The notes under the pieces are model-generated. The model saw only the letters and a list, made by a program, of their open reading frames with translations, made no database searches and was not told the origin of the DNA. From Prorocentrum cordatum (Eukaryota > Sar > Dinophyceae > Prorocentrales > Prorocentraceae): 64,000 nt of DNA. Below are positions 38,034-47,680 of the stretch, in pieces (positions within the stretch are counted from its first letter, which is position 1; every line of letters begins with the position of its first letter). Position numbers and translations under genes: made by a program. The stretch lies in assembly GCA_963575745.1 (NCBI GenBank), contig CAUYUJ010014764.1, positions 89,085 to 153,084 of the forward strand. The letters are read 5' to 3'.

Positions 38034-40442
38034 ATGAGCAGGAATTGGAAGTGTCAGAATTGCTATCGGCTGGTTCCCAATAGTGTGTGGAGATGCCACT
38101 GTGGATACCAATGGCACAATGGGCACAGGAATCCAGATGTGCCAGCGAACCGAGCACCAGTTGTGCCAGCCAAGGCCCAGCCAGCAGCTCGCAGCAAGCA
38201 TGCATCGGACACTCAGCAGCACCAGCAGCAACAGCAGCAGCATCGGCCAAGGTCAGCGAGCCGCAGAAGGCAGCAAGCCAAGGCAAAGCAGCAGGAGCTC
38301 CAGCGCATGGTCAAAGAGCTGCCATCAGCTACCCCAGACCAGGCGTATCAGAACACGACAGTTTGGAAGCTCCCTCCTTCGACCAGCGATGACCCAGAGA
38401 CATTGGCAGTGTTTCGGAAGGATACGCGTACACAGCTAAACAAGAGGGCAAACTTGTACAAGAGCTCACTCGAGATGGGCAGGCATGATGACACTCTGGT
38501 TGAAGAGATGGCAGTTCTCAAGTTCATGCTCGAAGCCTGTGAAGGCCCAGAGCGTCAGGTACAGCATGCCCGAGGTGACCTATTGACCGCCAGGGAGAGA
38601 CTGCAGCGCATCCGAGACCGACGCGAGGCCCTTCGTATAGAGGAAGAAAAGATCATTGAGAACATTGATTTGTTAGAGCAGAAGGTGCAGCAACTGGTTG
38701 CGGAGGTAGGCTACGACCAGTGGATCCACGCGGACGGGGACGTGGACATGACAGCGCCAGCCCAGGATGCGGGAAGCAGGCTTCCTGTGCCCCCCGACCC
38801 CCCGCGAGGGAGGAGAGGCTGGGGCTCTCCCGTGGCAGCTCCACGGTCTGCAGGGGGGCACAGCGACTCCGCCAGGCCCCCAGCCAGTGCGACAGAGCCC
38901 ACCTCAAAGGGCCCTGGGCTCGTGTCAGCCGCCCCATCCCAGCAGCCCATGCAGCCCTTGGCAGTCAGCGAGCGCATCCAGATTCTTGAATACATGAATG
39001 CAATGGTCACAAGGCAGGAACAGACCGACAAACTCATCGAAGCTATGAATCGGCAGCTGCATTCAGCAGCCCAGGCCCAGGCGACGCTCCAGCAGCAGAT
39101 ATTCGCGGCACAGACGGGCCAGCAGGTGCACTTCGACAGCAGGGCGGCGACGGCTCTGCAGGCGGAGGCGGCCCAGTCGGCAGTGGCTGCACAGATCGCC
39201 GCTGCACAGGAGGCGGTCGCACAGGCAGCGTCGAAGGCTAAGGCCCCTCCTACGGCCGTGCCGACGGTGGCCTTCCCTCCGCCACCGCCGATGCCTCAGC
39301 CCGTCGACGACGCGGTCATGGGGTTTACCGCAGCCCAGGACACAGCCTCGCTGAAGGCGGGTCCTGGGCCTCAAGGGATTTGGATGCAGCAGACTGTAGC
39401 AGCAATGGCAGCGGCGGCAGCAGCAGGCACAGCCCCAGTACCCATGCCCAAGACGCCGATCACGGGCACGGCCACGCCCATAGCGTACCAAGGGACGCCG
39501 AGGCGGGCAGATCCCATCCCGTCGTCAGAGCCGCCCACCAGCCAGCCGCAGCAAGCAGCTCCCAGTCACATGTTAATGACGCCTCCCGCGCGGCCCCCTC
39601 CATGCCCAAGGTCACCAACGGCAATGGAGGGACCTGCAGTGCCCCACGAACCAAAGGTGGTACTTCCCAGACAGACCAAGATCGTCATGCCGACCTCGAA
39701 GGAGCACCTTATGAAGCCAAGGCCGCCAGAGCGTACCGCCTCGGACATCATCGGCCACCACAGCAACATGGAGCCCATGACCGAGCAGGCCAAGGCAGCA
39801 GCCCAGCCCACCCTTGTGCGCCCAGAACCCAGTGTGGCGCCGATGACGGGTGGCGTATCGCGCCCCACTGCAGCGAGCGGCGATGCATGGGCGGCAGCGA
39901 TGCCCAGCCAGGAGGCGGAGGAGGTGCCAGCTCCCCACATGGACCCCATATCGCCTACGCAGCCGATGGCATCTCAGGAGGAGCATATTCCAGGCCCGCA
40001 TCACCTGCTGAGCCAGTACCAGGCGATGATCCAGATCGACACCTCGCCGCCTCCCACGCAGCCGTCACCGACATCGCCTTTGGCCACCCAGCAGATGCAA
40101 GGACTGGCCCCCCCGCCGTCCTTCGCGGGAGCCGTTGGTGCGCGCCTCGGTGGCAGCGAGGCCCAGGCGACCAGCAAGGAGGAGGCCTCCGTCATTGGCA
40201 GAGGAACTGCGGGCAGCATGCCGCCCCCCCCGCCGAGGGAGGCACCCACCAGCCCGAGGCCGCCGCCGCCACCAAAGAAAGCGCCGAGGCCACGCTCTGT
40301 CGAGCCAAAGACCGAGAACGAGGTCAGGAGGACCGAGGACGGCCACTCGCCGCCCCACAAGTACCAGTGCCTGCCCCACGACCAGGACCAGGAGCAGGAC
40401 CCCCTGACCAGCGACCACCAGGGAAACGACGGGTACATCTGA
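38034..40442 (+). CDS. LINE-1 ORF1: zinc-finger, coiled-coil RNA-binding protein
   Basis: 802 residues from the first ATG (MSRNWKCQ); the frame is open further upstream only from a TTG inside the SL relict. Residues about 5-30 (WKCQNCYRLVPNSVWRCHCG) form a CX2C...CXC finger resembling RanBP2/ribbon types, likely to bind nucleic acid. About 170-225 is a charged coiled coil (RERLQRIRDRREALRIEEEK). The rest is Ala/Gln/Pro-rich and probably disordered. The architecture parallels LINE-2 ORF1. It is expected to form the ribonucleoprotein with the element RNA. Five codons before its stop is a G GGA AAC slippery site into ORF2. Confidence 0.75.
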   Translation: MSRNWKCQNCYRLVPNSVWRCHCGYQWHNGHRNPDVPANRAPVVPAKAQPAARSKHASDTQQHQQQQQQHRPRSASRRRQQAKAKQQELQRMVKELPSATPDQAYQNTTVWKLPPSTSDDPETLAVFRKDTRTQLNKRANLYKSSLEMGRHDDTLVEEMAVLKFMLEACEGPERQVQHARGDLLTARERLQRIRDRREALRIEEEKIIENIDLLEQKVQQLVAEVGYDQWIHADGDVDMTAPAQDAGSRLPVPPDPPRGRRGWGSPVAAPRSAGGHSDSARPPASATEPTSKGPGLVSAAPSQQPMQPLAVSERIQILEYMNAMVTRQEQTDKLIEAMNRQLHSAAQAQATLQQQIFAAQTGQQVHFDSRAATALQAEAAQSAVAAQIAAAQEAVAQAASKAKAPPTAVPTVAFPPPPPMPQPVDDAVMGFTAAQDTASLKAGPGPQGIWMQQTVAAMAAAAAAGTAPVPMPKTPITGTATPIAYQGTPRRADPIPSSEPPTSQPQQAAPSHMLMTPPARPPPCPRSPTAMEGPAVPHEPKVVLPRQTKIVMPTSKEHLMKPRPPERTASDIIGHHSNMEPMTEQAKAAAQPTLVRPEPSVAPMTGGVSRPTAASGDAWAAAMPSQEAEEVPAPHMDPISPTQPMASQEEHIPGPHHLLSQYQAMIQIDTSPPPTQPSPTSPLATQQMQGLAPPPSFAGAVGARLGGSEAQATSKEEASVIGRGTAGSMPPPPPREAPTSPRPPPPPKKAPRPRSVEPKTENEVRRTEDGHSPPHKYQCLPHDQDQEQDPLTSDHQGNDGYI
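40421..40427 (+). promoter_or_regulatory. Putative -1 ribosomal frameshift site
   Basis: GGGAAAC is in phase (CAG GGA AAC), the canonical X XXY YYZ form, 13 bases before the ORF1 stop codon. ORF2 is in the -1 frame. A shift here would read GKRRVHLSP and continue into ORF2. No strong adjacent stem is obvious by eye: CGGG 40430-40433 can pair with CCCG 40444-40447, and a GCCGCC/GGCGGC stem lies farther off at 40495-40515. Confidence 0.6.
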
Positions 40443-43400
40443 GCCCGCTCGTCCAGGTGCGTAGCTTTGACCCAGCCTCACCAGCGCCCCTCCCGCCGCC
40501 GGGGAGCAAGGCGGCCGGACCATGGGTGCCCAGGCCAATACTTAAGCATGTAATTTGCGCGCTGCCCATGCAGCATCATGGCAGCAGCGCACTCTCAGCT
40601 GTGAATGTTGAATTTCGGGGGCAGGCTCTGAGAGGCTCAGCTGGGAATGAGCCCGCCGAATGCTCAGCCGTCTCCGTCGACTCCGTCGCCTCCAGAGTTA
40701 TATCCGCCAACGTGGGAGGAAACTTCCTCAACGGCGGATACGGCATCTACGATCATGGCAGATTGGTCTTCGACGAAGCTCGTCGACCTCTACGTCAATC
40801 TGATGACAATGGGAGTGGTCTGTCAATCTCTCCTGGTGGCTTACAGTCCAGTACACAGGTGAGCAGCGACAACTCTTCTTTTTCACAGCAGGACGCCTGG
40901 GCACAAATTGATGCGTTGCCTGCTTCCCTCTCCAGCCAAGGGTCTGTGCTGGCAGAAGGGTGTCAAGTTTCTCGAATGCATGAGATTGCGGCTCCCAGGG
41001 TACTGGAGCCGCCGATCTCCTCCTCTCTTCGTCGGCGCTTAAAGGGAAAGCAGCCACCAATACCACCACCCTTGGAGCCCCCGAGGCTCCCTTGGGACCA
41101 GAGTGCGAAACAAACCATTGCTTTAGATTTGGCGGTGCCATCAGGTGTACCAGTCTCTGATCAGGACGTTTCCGACTCCTTCCAGGTGTCCCCTCAGGAC
41201 TCGAGCTCGACATGTTTTGGGATTCAACATGCTGAACGACTTAGCACTGTCTTGGAGGCATCCAGGAATTGGTTTACACCCAGGAAGTGTACTAAAGGTA
41301 TCAGGTTACACCCGATGGCAACATTTGCAGTCAGCGTGGCCAAGCCGTCGGTACAGCAGGTCACCAAGCTTTTCCTGTATTGCGACGCCTCTTTTCGAGG
41401 CAACGTTTTCGACAGTGCCTGGGCTTTCGTTGCCACAGCAGTTGACGTGAGCGGTGACGTTTGCTACCTGGGCTTTGAAAAAATGTCGGCAGTGCGCTCT
41501 ACTCACCTCACTTTTCCTGAAGACGAGGTCACCAGTACGACGATCGAATTGATGGGTATTCTGTGGTCAGCTTTATGGTTCCTAGCTTACTACGGGCCCC
41601 AGCTGGAGGCCTCATCAACTGTGCTACCTATCTTGGGAATATTCTGCGATAACGAGTCGGCGGTTGGGATTGCTCTAGGTCAAGTCGTCCCTCACTCTAA
41701 CGTCTCGCTTGCCAACCTCACTTACGTCGTTTACCAGTGGGCTCGTCGTAGGTACGGGGTGCTGCTCTGGCATATCAAAGGTCACTCGCAGAACCCCTGG
41801 AATGAGTTCGCCGACTCGGTTGCTAAGGATGTCGAGGTTGTCGGTTCTGAACCTCCAGAGGCCCTTCAGCAAGCACTATATTTTGATCGCGCACTCGATT
41901 GGTTGTGGTTATCGCAAGCCCCGCACGAGCACTGTATCGAATACCCGATCGACCCCGAAAAAAATTGGATCCGAGGTACACGGCCCCAATGTATCGAAAA
42001 ACCCTTCGGCATGACTCCGACGGACATAATTCCTAAGCATACTGTCTGTATTTCATTGCGCATTGCCACCTACAATGCACAATCTGCACATGATGTTGAA
42101 GCCACACGTGCACGACAGATGAAAGTTGCAGGTGAGAACATACGTCAGCAGTTTCGGGACGCGAACATCATCTTGGCAGGAGTTCAGGAATGTAGAAACC
42201 CTGAGGGAGTTCGGGAGTCCATGGGCTACATCATCTTCTCTTCGGGATGCTCTGGCGACAAGAACCTCGGGGTCGAGCTTTGGGTTTCCAGGGAGCTCCA
42301 GTACGGCACCAAGTCTGACGTCCCACTTCAGTTTGAGCGCAGGCACTTCACGCCAGTGTATCAGACGCCGAGGCATCTCATAGTTAACTGTCAAGCGCCG
42401 TCGTTCTCTTGCATGATCATGGTTGCTCACGCTCTGCACAACGGAGCGGAATATTCTGACCACCAGCGCGCTGCGTGGTGGCACCAACTTCGATTAGCCA
42501 CACTGAAGTTCAATGTGCAGTTGCTTCTTCTGGATGCCAACGCTCGTGTCGGAGAGATCACCTCTTGTGCGATTGGCGACTTTGGGTTTCGTCAGCCTGA
42601 GGATGCATCAGGCACCCTATTCCATGACTACCTTTTGAGTACAGGTAGATTTGCGGTGAATACGCTGTTCCCCACCAGCTCAGACGGAGTTACGTGGCTG
42701 GCCCCCTCTAACAAGGCGCCCCACAGGCTCGACTATGTCGTCGTCGCTAGCGAGCTTATCGACACCGTCGTGGAGAATTACACAATCTCAGACATAGATA
42801 CGAATGCAGAAGCAGCAGATCACAGGCCAGTCGTCGTCCTTCTTAAGTCGTCGTCTCAGGCTAAAAGGTCTCAGGTCAGACTCCAGTACGACACCAAGGC
42901 CCTGAAGGACCCCCACAAGGTCGCCATGTACAAGGCCCTCCTGAGGCAGTACCCTCCGATCCCCTCCGACCTGGACCCCAACAGGCACCTGGACATCCTG
43001 GTCTTTCGTTTTCTGGAGGCTGCTTCAAAGGCTTTTCCACTGGGTCCCAAAGTCACGTATAAGCCCTACGTCTCCCAGGACCTGGCCGTAGCCATTGGGT
43101 TCAGAAGACAGGTCAGGCAAGCACTTCGTCTCTGGCATCGATGCGACTCCACCGCGATGCAGAAGTTGGTCGTTGTGCTACTAAGTGCAGGCCTTCCTGA
43201 GGGCCCAGCGGATCTTGCGTGGGAGTACTGTACCAGTGAGTTGGAACAGGTTCTCCACAGGAGATATGCAGGCCTTATCAGTCTCAATGAAGTTGTGGAT
43301 GCAGCTCGTGCCTTCATGGATGTGTCAAAAAAGGTGGTGCGCAGGCTCACTCGAAGGTCAAAAGACGATCTTCTTGAGACGATGGCCGACGAGCTGGCTA

Positions 43401-46400
43401 TGCACCATCATGGGCATGATGCTGCTAAAGAGTGGACTACGATGCATGCGCTACAAAAGTTTGGAGGTAAGAAGCGTAAGTCTGCAGCTGCTGGACTCCC
43501 GATTCGTTTTGACAAGGCCGGAGAGCTCATAACCACTCGTGGACACCTTTCATCTGCTTTAACAGTGCATTTTGCGGAGATTGAAAAGGGAGTGTTGCTC
43601 TCGTGGGATGAGTTGCGAGCAAGATACAACAACGAGCAGCTTGACATACTTGAGCACGCCTCGTTCAACACCGAGATGCTGCAGACTCACCGCGAGCTCT
43701 TATACATGATCAAAACAAGCTGTGCGAAAAAGGCTGTGGGCCCAGATGGTGTGTCTTTCGACCTTCTGAAGGTGGCAGCGCAAGAGTCCACGGATCTGAT
43801 ATTACCACTTATGACGAAGGTGGGCGTTTCTGGCCGCGAGCCCCTGGGCTTCAAGGGTGGCTGGCAGGTGGATTTGTTCAAGTCTGGGGCTGTGGGCCCC
43901 ATCGGAAACTACCGAGGCATCATGCTTGGGGTACACATCGCCAAATTACACCATAAATTTATACGCTCGAAGTTAGTGCAAGCTACTGAGATGCTCTTGA
44001 ACGAGTTTCAGATGGGCGGCCTGGCCAGCAAGGGCACGGATATGGCGTTTCTGCAGGTCTTGACGATGGCACAGGTGGCAGCATCTCGCAAGAAGACATT
44101 ACTGCTGCTCTTCACTGACCTACGTGCCGCCTTTTATTCTGTCATTAACGGTATCTTATCTCGATATGCTCAGACATCAGAATCCATCGAGGACATGTTT
44201 GAAGAACTTGGTGTCCCACTGGCCTTCGTTCCTTTGTGTGATAAGATTGTACAACAGCCAGGCCTTCTGGACCAACTCCCAGATCGGCATCTACTGACAT
44301 CAGTGGTGGACACAATGAAGTCCACATGGTTCCAAGTAAAAGGAGCCGATCAGGTGGTGCAGCCTGGCGGTGGGACCAGGCCAGGTATGCCGTTGGCCGA
44401 CTACCTATTCAATATTGACTTCTCCCCGATCCAGGTGAACATCAACAAGCGTCTTGCTTCCCTGGCCAGGCTCCAGCACACCACCCCGAAGGCCCCCCAG
44501 CAAAGGATCTTCGTGGACCCTGAGTCGCCCCAGGCCGTGAAGGACGTGTGGGGCCCCGCATATGTTGACGACTTGGTTTCCCTAGTTGAGCTCGACTGGG
44601 CCACTAGCTGGCAAGCGGTTGCCCAAGAGATGGCCACCATTGTGCACGAAGAAACGATCTCCAGAGGTTTCCAGGTGAACTACAAGAAGGGAAAATCAGA
44701 GCTCATGGCGATTTTTGTGGGTAAAGGGGCTCGCAAGGCACGGCAGGATTTTGCTGAGGTTGCCCCTCAAGGCCTATACATTCCTCGTCTTGGTGTCTGG
44801 CTGGCCCTCACGCTGAAGTACAAATACCTAGGATCGCACATCGACTCCAAGCTCTGTATGGGCCCCGAGGTCTCCCACAGGTGCCATCAAATGCAACATG
44901 CTTTGGGTGTTCTGAGGCGCACGGTCTTCGCTAGCCGTAGGCTTCTGTTGTCTCACAAACTTACTTATATTCATAAGCTGTGCACACCTCACCTGTTGTA
45001 CAATGCGTCTGTGTGGCCGCAACTTTTGAGCAAGCAGGCTTCCTTGATTGAGAATCGGTTTTTGCTCCCTTTTCGTGAAGCTTCTGGCCTCAAATTCGAC
45101 GGCTTACCTCGTAACAATGTTGCTGGACATAGGCTCTTAAGTGAGGTTAATCAGGCCCCGCTTGAGATTACACTTCGTCTGCGTAGGTTGAGGCTCATTC
45201 CTCGGCTACTCCAGGCGGCGCCCGCTGCCCTCTTATCGCTTCTCGACGAGGCGGCGGTCGTCGGTTCCTCATGGACCAGCCTGGTCTGCCAGGACCTTGA
45301 ATGGTTGAGTATGCATGTGCAGTTGCCACGTGAGTTGCTTCCTTGTGGTCCTCCCTCGTGGTGGGTGCATCTCATTCGCACGAAGGGCGTTCGTTCCTGG
45401 AAGCGTCTTTGCAGGCAGGCAGAACGTGCTGCACAAGCCTGCAGCATTGACCAGATGCGACTACTTGAATGGCACGACGCACTTCGTGACACCGCGATCA
45501 GTCTTGGTACGGAATGTCCTCCCTTTCTTGTGCCTCCTCCTCCCCTGCTTGTGTTTCCGTGCCAAGACTGTGACGCGGTGCTGAATACACGTGCATCTTG
45601 GGCCTCACATCGTACAAAGGCACATCCCGAGCTAGACCCAGCAGGCCGGCTTGCATCAGGCACTCAATGTCAATCTTGCTGCTTGAACTTTCACACTAGA
45701 TTGAGGCTCTTGAAACATCTCAGGCACGGTAGACAGTCGTGCCTGGCCAACTTGCTCGCTGTGATCCCAGCTATGCCCCCTGATCAAGTTACACAAGAGC
45801 GTTTGAATGATGCCGAAGTCTCCCGAGTGTTGCGCAGGCAGGGATATTATGAGGAGAAGGCCACTGCCCCGCCGTCGCGTTTCCCTGGCCCTGGTTTGTC
45901 TGGTGCCGCCGTCTCCATGGGCCTCCCTGGTGCTGTGTGCCGTGTCGGGTGCCGTCCCGTGCCTATGGTGGTGAACGTGGCGCCTCTCCCTCCCCCTACA
46001 CCTGCTGCACCTCGTGTTGTGCACACGGCGTACATTCTGCATGTGTCTTCGTCTGCTCGCACATTACATGATGTACAATGGTGGTGCGAAGAGTTCTTTG
46101 CCACGCATGGCTTGTCATTGTGCGTACTACAGATTACTCAGGAGGCTGTCGCCACTAGTAAGCAGCGTGATCAGATTTTGCATTTGTTGTCGTCCAGGTC
46201 CGTGCTCGGTGTAATTGCAGCCCCATGTGTGGAGACGTGGTGCGAAAGGCGTGACTGTGCTAGGCCCTTTCGAGCTGTTGCTCACCCATGGGGATCCCCC
46301 GACCTCACTCCTAAAGATTGGGCGCGCGTGCAGGATGACAATTGCCACCTGCGCTTTGCGATTTTGGTTTCAGTCGTCGCTCATGCAATGCAGATCCCAT

Positions 46401-46774
46401 GCGTTTTGGTGCACATGAATCAGCAGGTCACCCCGCACCTTCCGTCCCCCTGGGAGTTGCCCGAGCTCGCCTGGACCCTGGGCCTCTCAGAGGCGTGCGA
46501 TTTCGTCCTCAGCATGCCCCGCAGCACGGTGCCAATGAGGATTGTTTCGTCTAGGTCCCTCATTCTCAGTGATGACTTAAAGGCAGGCTTCGACTGCCTG
46601 GACGGGTTTCAGTCCTCCTCCGTCCAGTGGCCGTCCGCCTTGTGTCGTGTTGTTGCTGAATGCCTGTGTGATCTTGTTGCGCGTTCGGCCCCTACGTGTC
46701 CGATCGGCCAGTTCACACCGCCCGAGTCTGGCCGCGCTCCCCTGTACGTGCCTATGGACCCCTATGTGGGTTAG
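40421..46774 (+). CDS. LINE-1 ORF2: RNase H, endonuclease, reverse transcriptase
   Basis: The frame is open from 39380 (overlapping ORF1), but I start it at the frameshift site; the first ATG after the ORF1 stop is 40568. RNase H at 41366-41840: FLYCDASFRG, TTIELMGILW, GIFCDNESAVG, KGHSQNPWNEFADS give the D-E-D-D set. APE-type endonuclease 42049-42860: ATYNAQS, GVQECR, LLLDANA, HRLDYVV, ADHRPV. Reverse transcriptase 43700-44720: AVGPDGVSFDLL, GNYRGI, FTDLRAAFYSV, GTRPGMPLADY, YVDD; thumb-like part to 45240. Two zinc fingers 45550-45735 (FPCQDCDAVLN...HRTKAH; CQSCCLNFHT...H). A C-terminal domain 46015-46600 has APCVETW and AHPWGSPDL. RNase H before the endonuclease is an unusual order. Catalytic residues are intact. 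Confidence 0.85.
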   Translation, partial: GKRRVHLSPLVQVRSFDPASPAPLPPPGSKAAGPWVPRPILKHVICALPMQHHGSSALSAVNVEFRGQALRGSAGNEPAECSAVSVDSVASRVISANVGGNFLNGGYGIYDHGRLVFDEARRPLRQSDDNGSGLSISPGGLQSSTQVSSDNSSFSQQDAWAQIDALPASLSSQGSVLAEGCQVSRMHEIAAPRVLEPPISSSLRRRLKGKQPPIPPPLEPPRLPWDQSAKQTIALDLAVPSGVPVSDQDVSDSFQVSPQDSSSTCFGIQHAERLSTVLEASRNWFTPRKCTKGIRLHPMATFAVSVAKPSVQQVTKLFLYCDASFRGNVFDSAWAFVATAVDVSGDVCYLGFEKMSAVRSTHLTFPEDEVTSTTIELMGILWSALWFLAYYGPQLEASSTVLPILGIFCDNESAVGIALGQVVPHSNVSLANLTYVVYQWARRRYGVLLWHIKGHSQNPWNEFADSVAKDVEVVGSEPPEALQQALYFDRALDWLWLSQAPHEHCIEYPIDPEKNWIRGTRPQCIEKPFGMTPTDIIPKHTVCISLRIATYNAQSAHDVEATRARQMKVAGENIRQQFRDANIILAGVQECRNPEGVRESMGYIIFSSGCSGDKNLGVELWVSRELQYGTKSDVPLQFERRHFTPVYQTPRHLIVNCQAPSFSCMIMVAHALHNGAEYSDHQRAAWWHQLRLATLKFNVQLLLLDANARVGEITSCAIGDFGFRQPEDASGTLFHDYLLSTGRFAVNTLFPTSSDGVTWLAPSNKAPHRLDYVVVASELIDTVVENYTISDIDTNAEAADHRPVVVLLKSSSQAKRSQVRLQYDTKALKDPHKVAMYKALLRQYPPIPSDLDPNRHLDILVFRFLEAASKAFPLGPKVTYKPYVSQDLAVAIGFRRQVRQALRLWHRCDSTAMQKLVVVLLSAGLPEGPADLAWEYCTSELEQVLHRRYAGLISLNEVVDAARAFMDVSKKVVRRLTRRSKDDLLETMADELAMHHHGHDAAKEWTTMHALQKFGGKKRKSAAAGLPIRFDKAGELITTRGHLSSALTVHFAEIEKGVLLSWDELRARYNNEQLDILEHASFNTEMLQTHRELLYMIKTSCAKKAVGPDGVSFDLLKVAAQESTDLILPLMTKVGVSGREPLGFKGGWQVDLFKSGAVGPIGNYRGIMLGVHIAKLHHKFIRSKLVQATEMLLNEFQMGGLASKGTDMAFLQVLTMAQVAASRKKTLLLLFTDLRAAFYSVINGILSRYAQTSESIEDMFEELGVPLAFVPLCDKIVQQPGLLDQLPDRHLLTSVVDTMKSTWFQVKGADQVVQPGGGTRPGMPLADYLFNIDFSPIQVNINKRLASLARLQHTTPKAPQQRIFVDPESPQAVKDVWGPAYVDDLVSLVELDWATSWQAVAQEMATIVHEETISRGFQVNYKKGKSELMAIFVGKGARKARQDFAEVAPQGLYIPRLGVWLALTLKYKYLGSHIDSKLCMGPEVSHRCHQMQHALGVLRRTVFASRRLLLSHKLTYIHKLCTPHLLYNASVWPQLLSKQASLIENRFLLPFREASGLKFDGLPRNNVAGHRLLSEVNQAPLEITLRLRRLRLIPRLLQAAPAALLSLLDEAAVVGSSWTSLVCQDLEWLSMHVQLPRELLPCGPPSWWVHLIRTKGVRSWKRLCRQAERAAQACSIDQMRLLEWHDALRDTAISLGTECPPFLVPPPPLLVFPCQDCDAVLNTRASWASHRTKAHPELDPAGRLASGTQCQSCCLNFHTRLRLLKHLRHGRQSCLANLLAVIPAMPPDQVTQERLNDAEVSRVLRRQGYYEEKATAPPSRFPGPGLSGAAVSMGLPGAVCRVGCRPVPMVVNVAPLPPPTPAAPRVVHTAYILHVSSSARTLHDVQWWCEEFFATHGLSLCVLQITQEAVATSKQRDQILHLLSSRSVLGVIAAPCVETWCERRDCARPFRAVAHPWGSPDLTPKDWARVQDDNCHLRFAILVSVVAHAMQIPCVLVHMNQQVTPHLPSPWELPELAWTLGLSEACDFVLSMPRSTVPMRIVSSRSLILSDDLKAGFDCLDGFQSSSVQWPSALCRVVAECLCDLVARSAPTCPIGQFTPPESGRAPLYVPMDPYVG

Positions 46775-46908
46775 TCGGGAGCGCCGCCTGCGGCGGCGAG
46801 GAGGCATCCCCCGCGCCCTCCTTTCTTTTGCCCTTCTTTTGTCCTGTCTCTGTATGCATGTAGCACTGTTGTGGACACCACAGACTCATGGTCTCTCAGG
46901 GGAGTGCG

Positions 46909-47345
46909 CAGGAGGAGGAGGAGGAGGAGGAGGGGGAGGTGGAGGAGGAGGGGAGGAGGAGGTGGGAGGAGGAGGAGGAGGAGGAGGGAGGGGAGGAGGA
47001 GGAGGAGGAGGAGGAGGAGGGAGGAGGAGGAGGGAGGAGGAGGAGGAGGAGGAGGAGGAGGAGGGGGAGGAGGAGGAGGAGGAGCGAGAGAGGAGGAGGA
47101 GAGGAGAGGAGGGGAGGAGGAGAGGAGTAGGAGGAGGAGGAGGAGGAGGAGGAGGAGGGAGGCGGAGGAGGCGGAGAGGAAGGCGGAGGAGGAGGAGGGG
47201 GGGGAGGAGGAGGCGGAGGAGGAGGGGAAGGAGGAGGAGGAGGAGGAGGCGGAGGAGGAGAGGAGGAGAGGAGGGAGGAGGAGGAGGAGGAGGAGGAGGA
47301 GGAGGAGGAGGAGGGGGAGGAGGATGAGCAGGAGGAGGAGGAGGA
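46909..47345. repeat. (GGA)n tract, 3' flank of LINE-1
   Basis: About 435 bases of purine repeat with GAGAGGAGG and GCGGAGG variants. Confidence 0.95.
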
Positions 47346-47346
47346 A

Positions 47347-47405
47347 CTCCGGCCGTGCAGCGCCCACCCCTCGGGGCTCGGCACCCTCCCCCTGCTCGAG
47401 GATGA
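47347..47405. repeat. Family N dispersed repeat
   Basis: CTCCGGCCGTGCAGCGCCCA, CCCCTCGGGGCTCGGCACCC, TCCCCCTGCTCG, identical over about 50 bases to 50573-50625; the first 29 bases resemble 37733-37761. In two cases it follows a (GGA)n tract directly. Confidence 0.8.
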
Positions 47406-47469
47406 CGACGCACCGCACCGGCGCGTCCTCCTGCCCCCGGCTGGCAGGCCGAGGAAGGGGGCCCGGGTT

Positions 47470-47633
47470 TTAGGTCGGGCCTGTCCTTCTACAGGAGGCA
47501 TATCCCAACGCAGTCCAAACATAGTCCAGGGACTATTTTGTTGGCTATGTCCGTTGCTCATATGTTTTGGCTACTTTTCATCTTTCGCCAAGAATCCCCC
47601 TGTAGGGGGACGTGCTCGACCTAAACCCAGGTT
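47470..47633. mobile_element. Family G MITE-like element
   Basis: TTAGGTCGGGCCTGTCCTTC to CTGTAGGGGGACGTGCTCGA. Flanks CCCGGGTT and CCCAGGTT may be an eroded target duplication. Confidence 0.8.
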
Positions 47634-47680
47634 GACGGCGCGCTGAGGGTTTGTTTTTTGGTTTGGCCGAGCGATTGCAG

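Larger units (their letters stand above)
37816..46908 (+). mobile_element. LINE-1: apparently intact non-LTR retrotransposon
   Basis: About 9.1 kb. Order: relict SL junction, leader to 38033, ORF1 (38034-40442), ORF2 in the -1 frame to 46774, 134-base 3' region, no poly(A). (GGA)n stands at both edges. No stop or frameshift interrupts the enzymatic domains and all catalytic motifs are present, so the copy may be young. CTCYGGCCGTGCAGCGCCC(A)CCCC occurs just outside both edges (37733-37761 and 47347-47375, 26 of 29 identical). Confidence 0.85.

Noticed and set aside
39380-40420. ORF2 frame upstream of the frameshift site as coding
   Set aside because: ORF1 covers the same DNA in another frame with more protein-like sequence; the upstream ORF2 frame starts from TTG and carries no domain.
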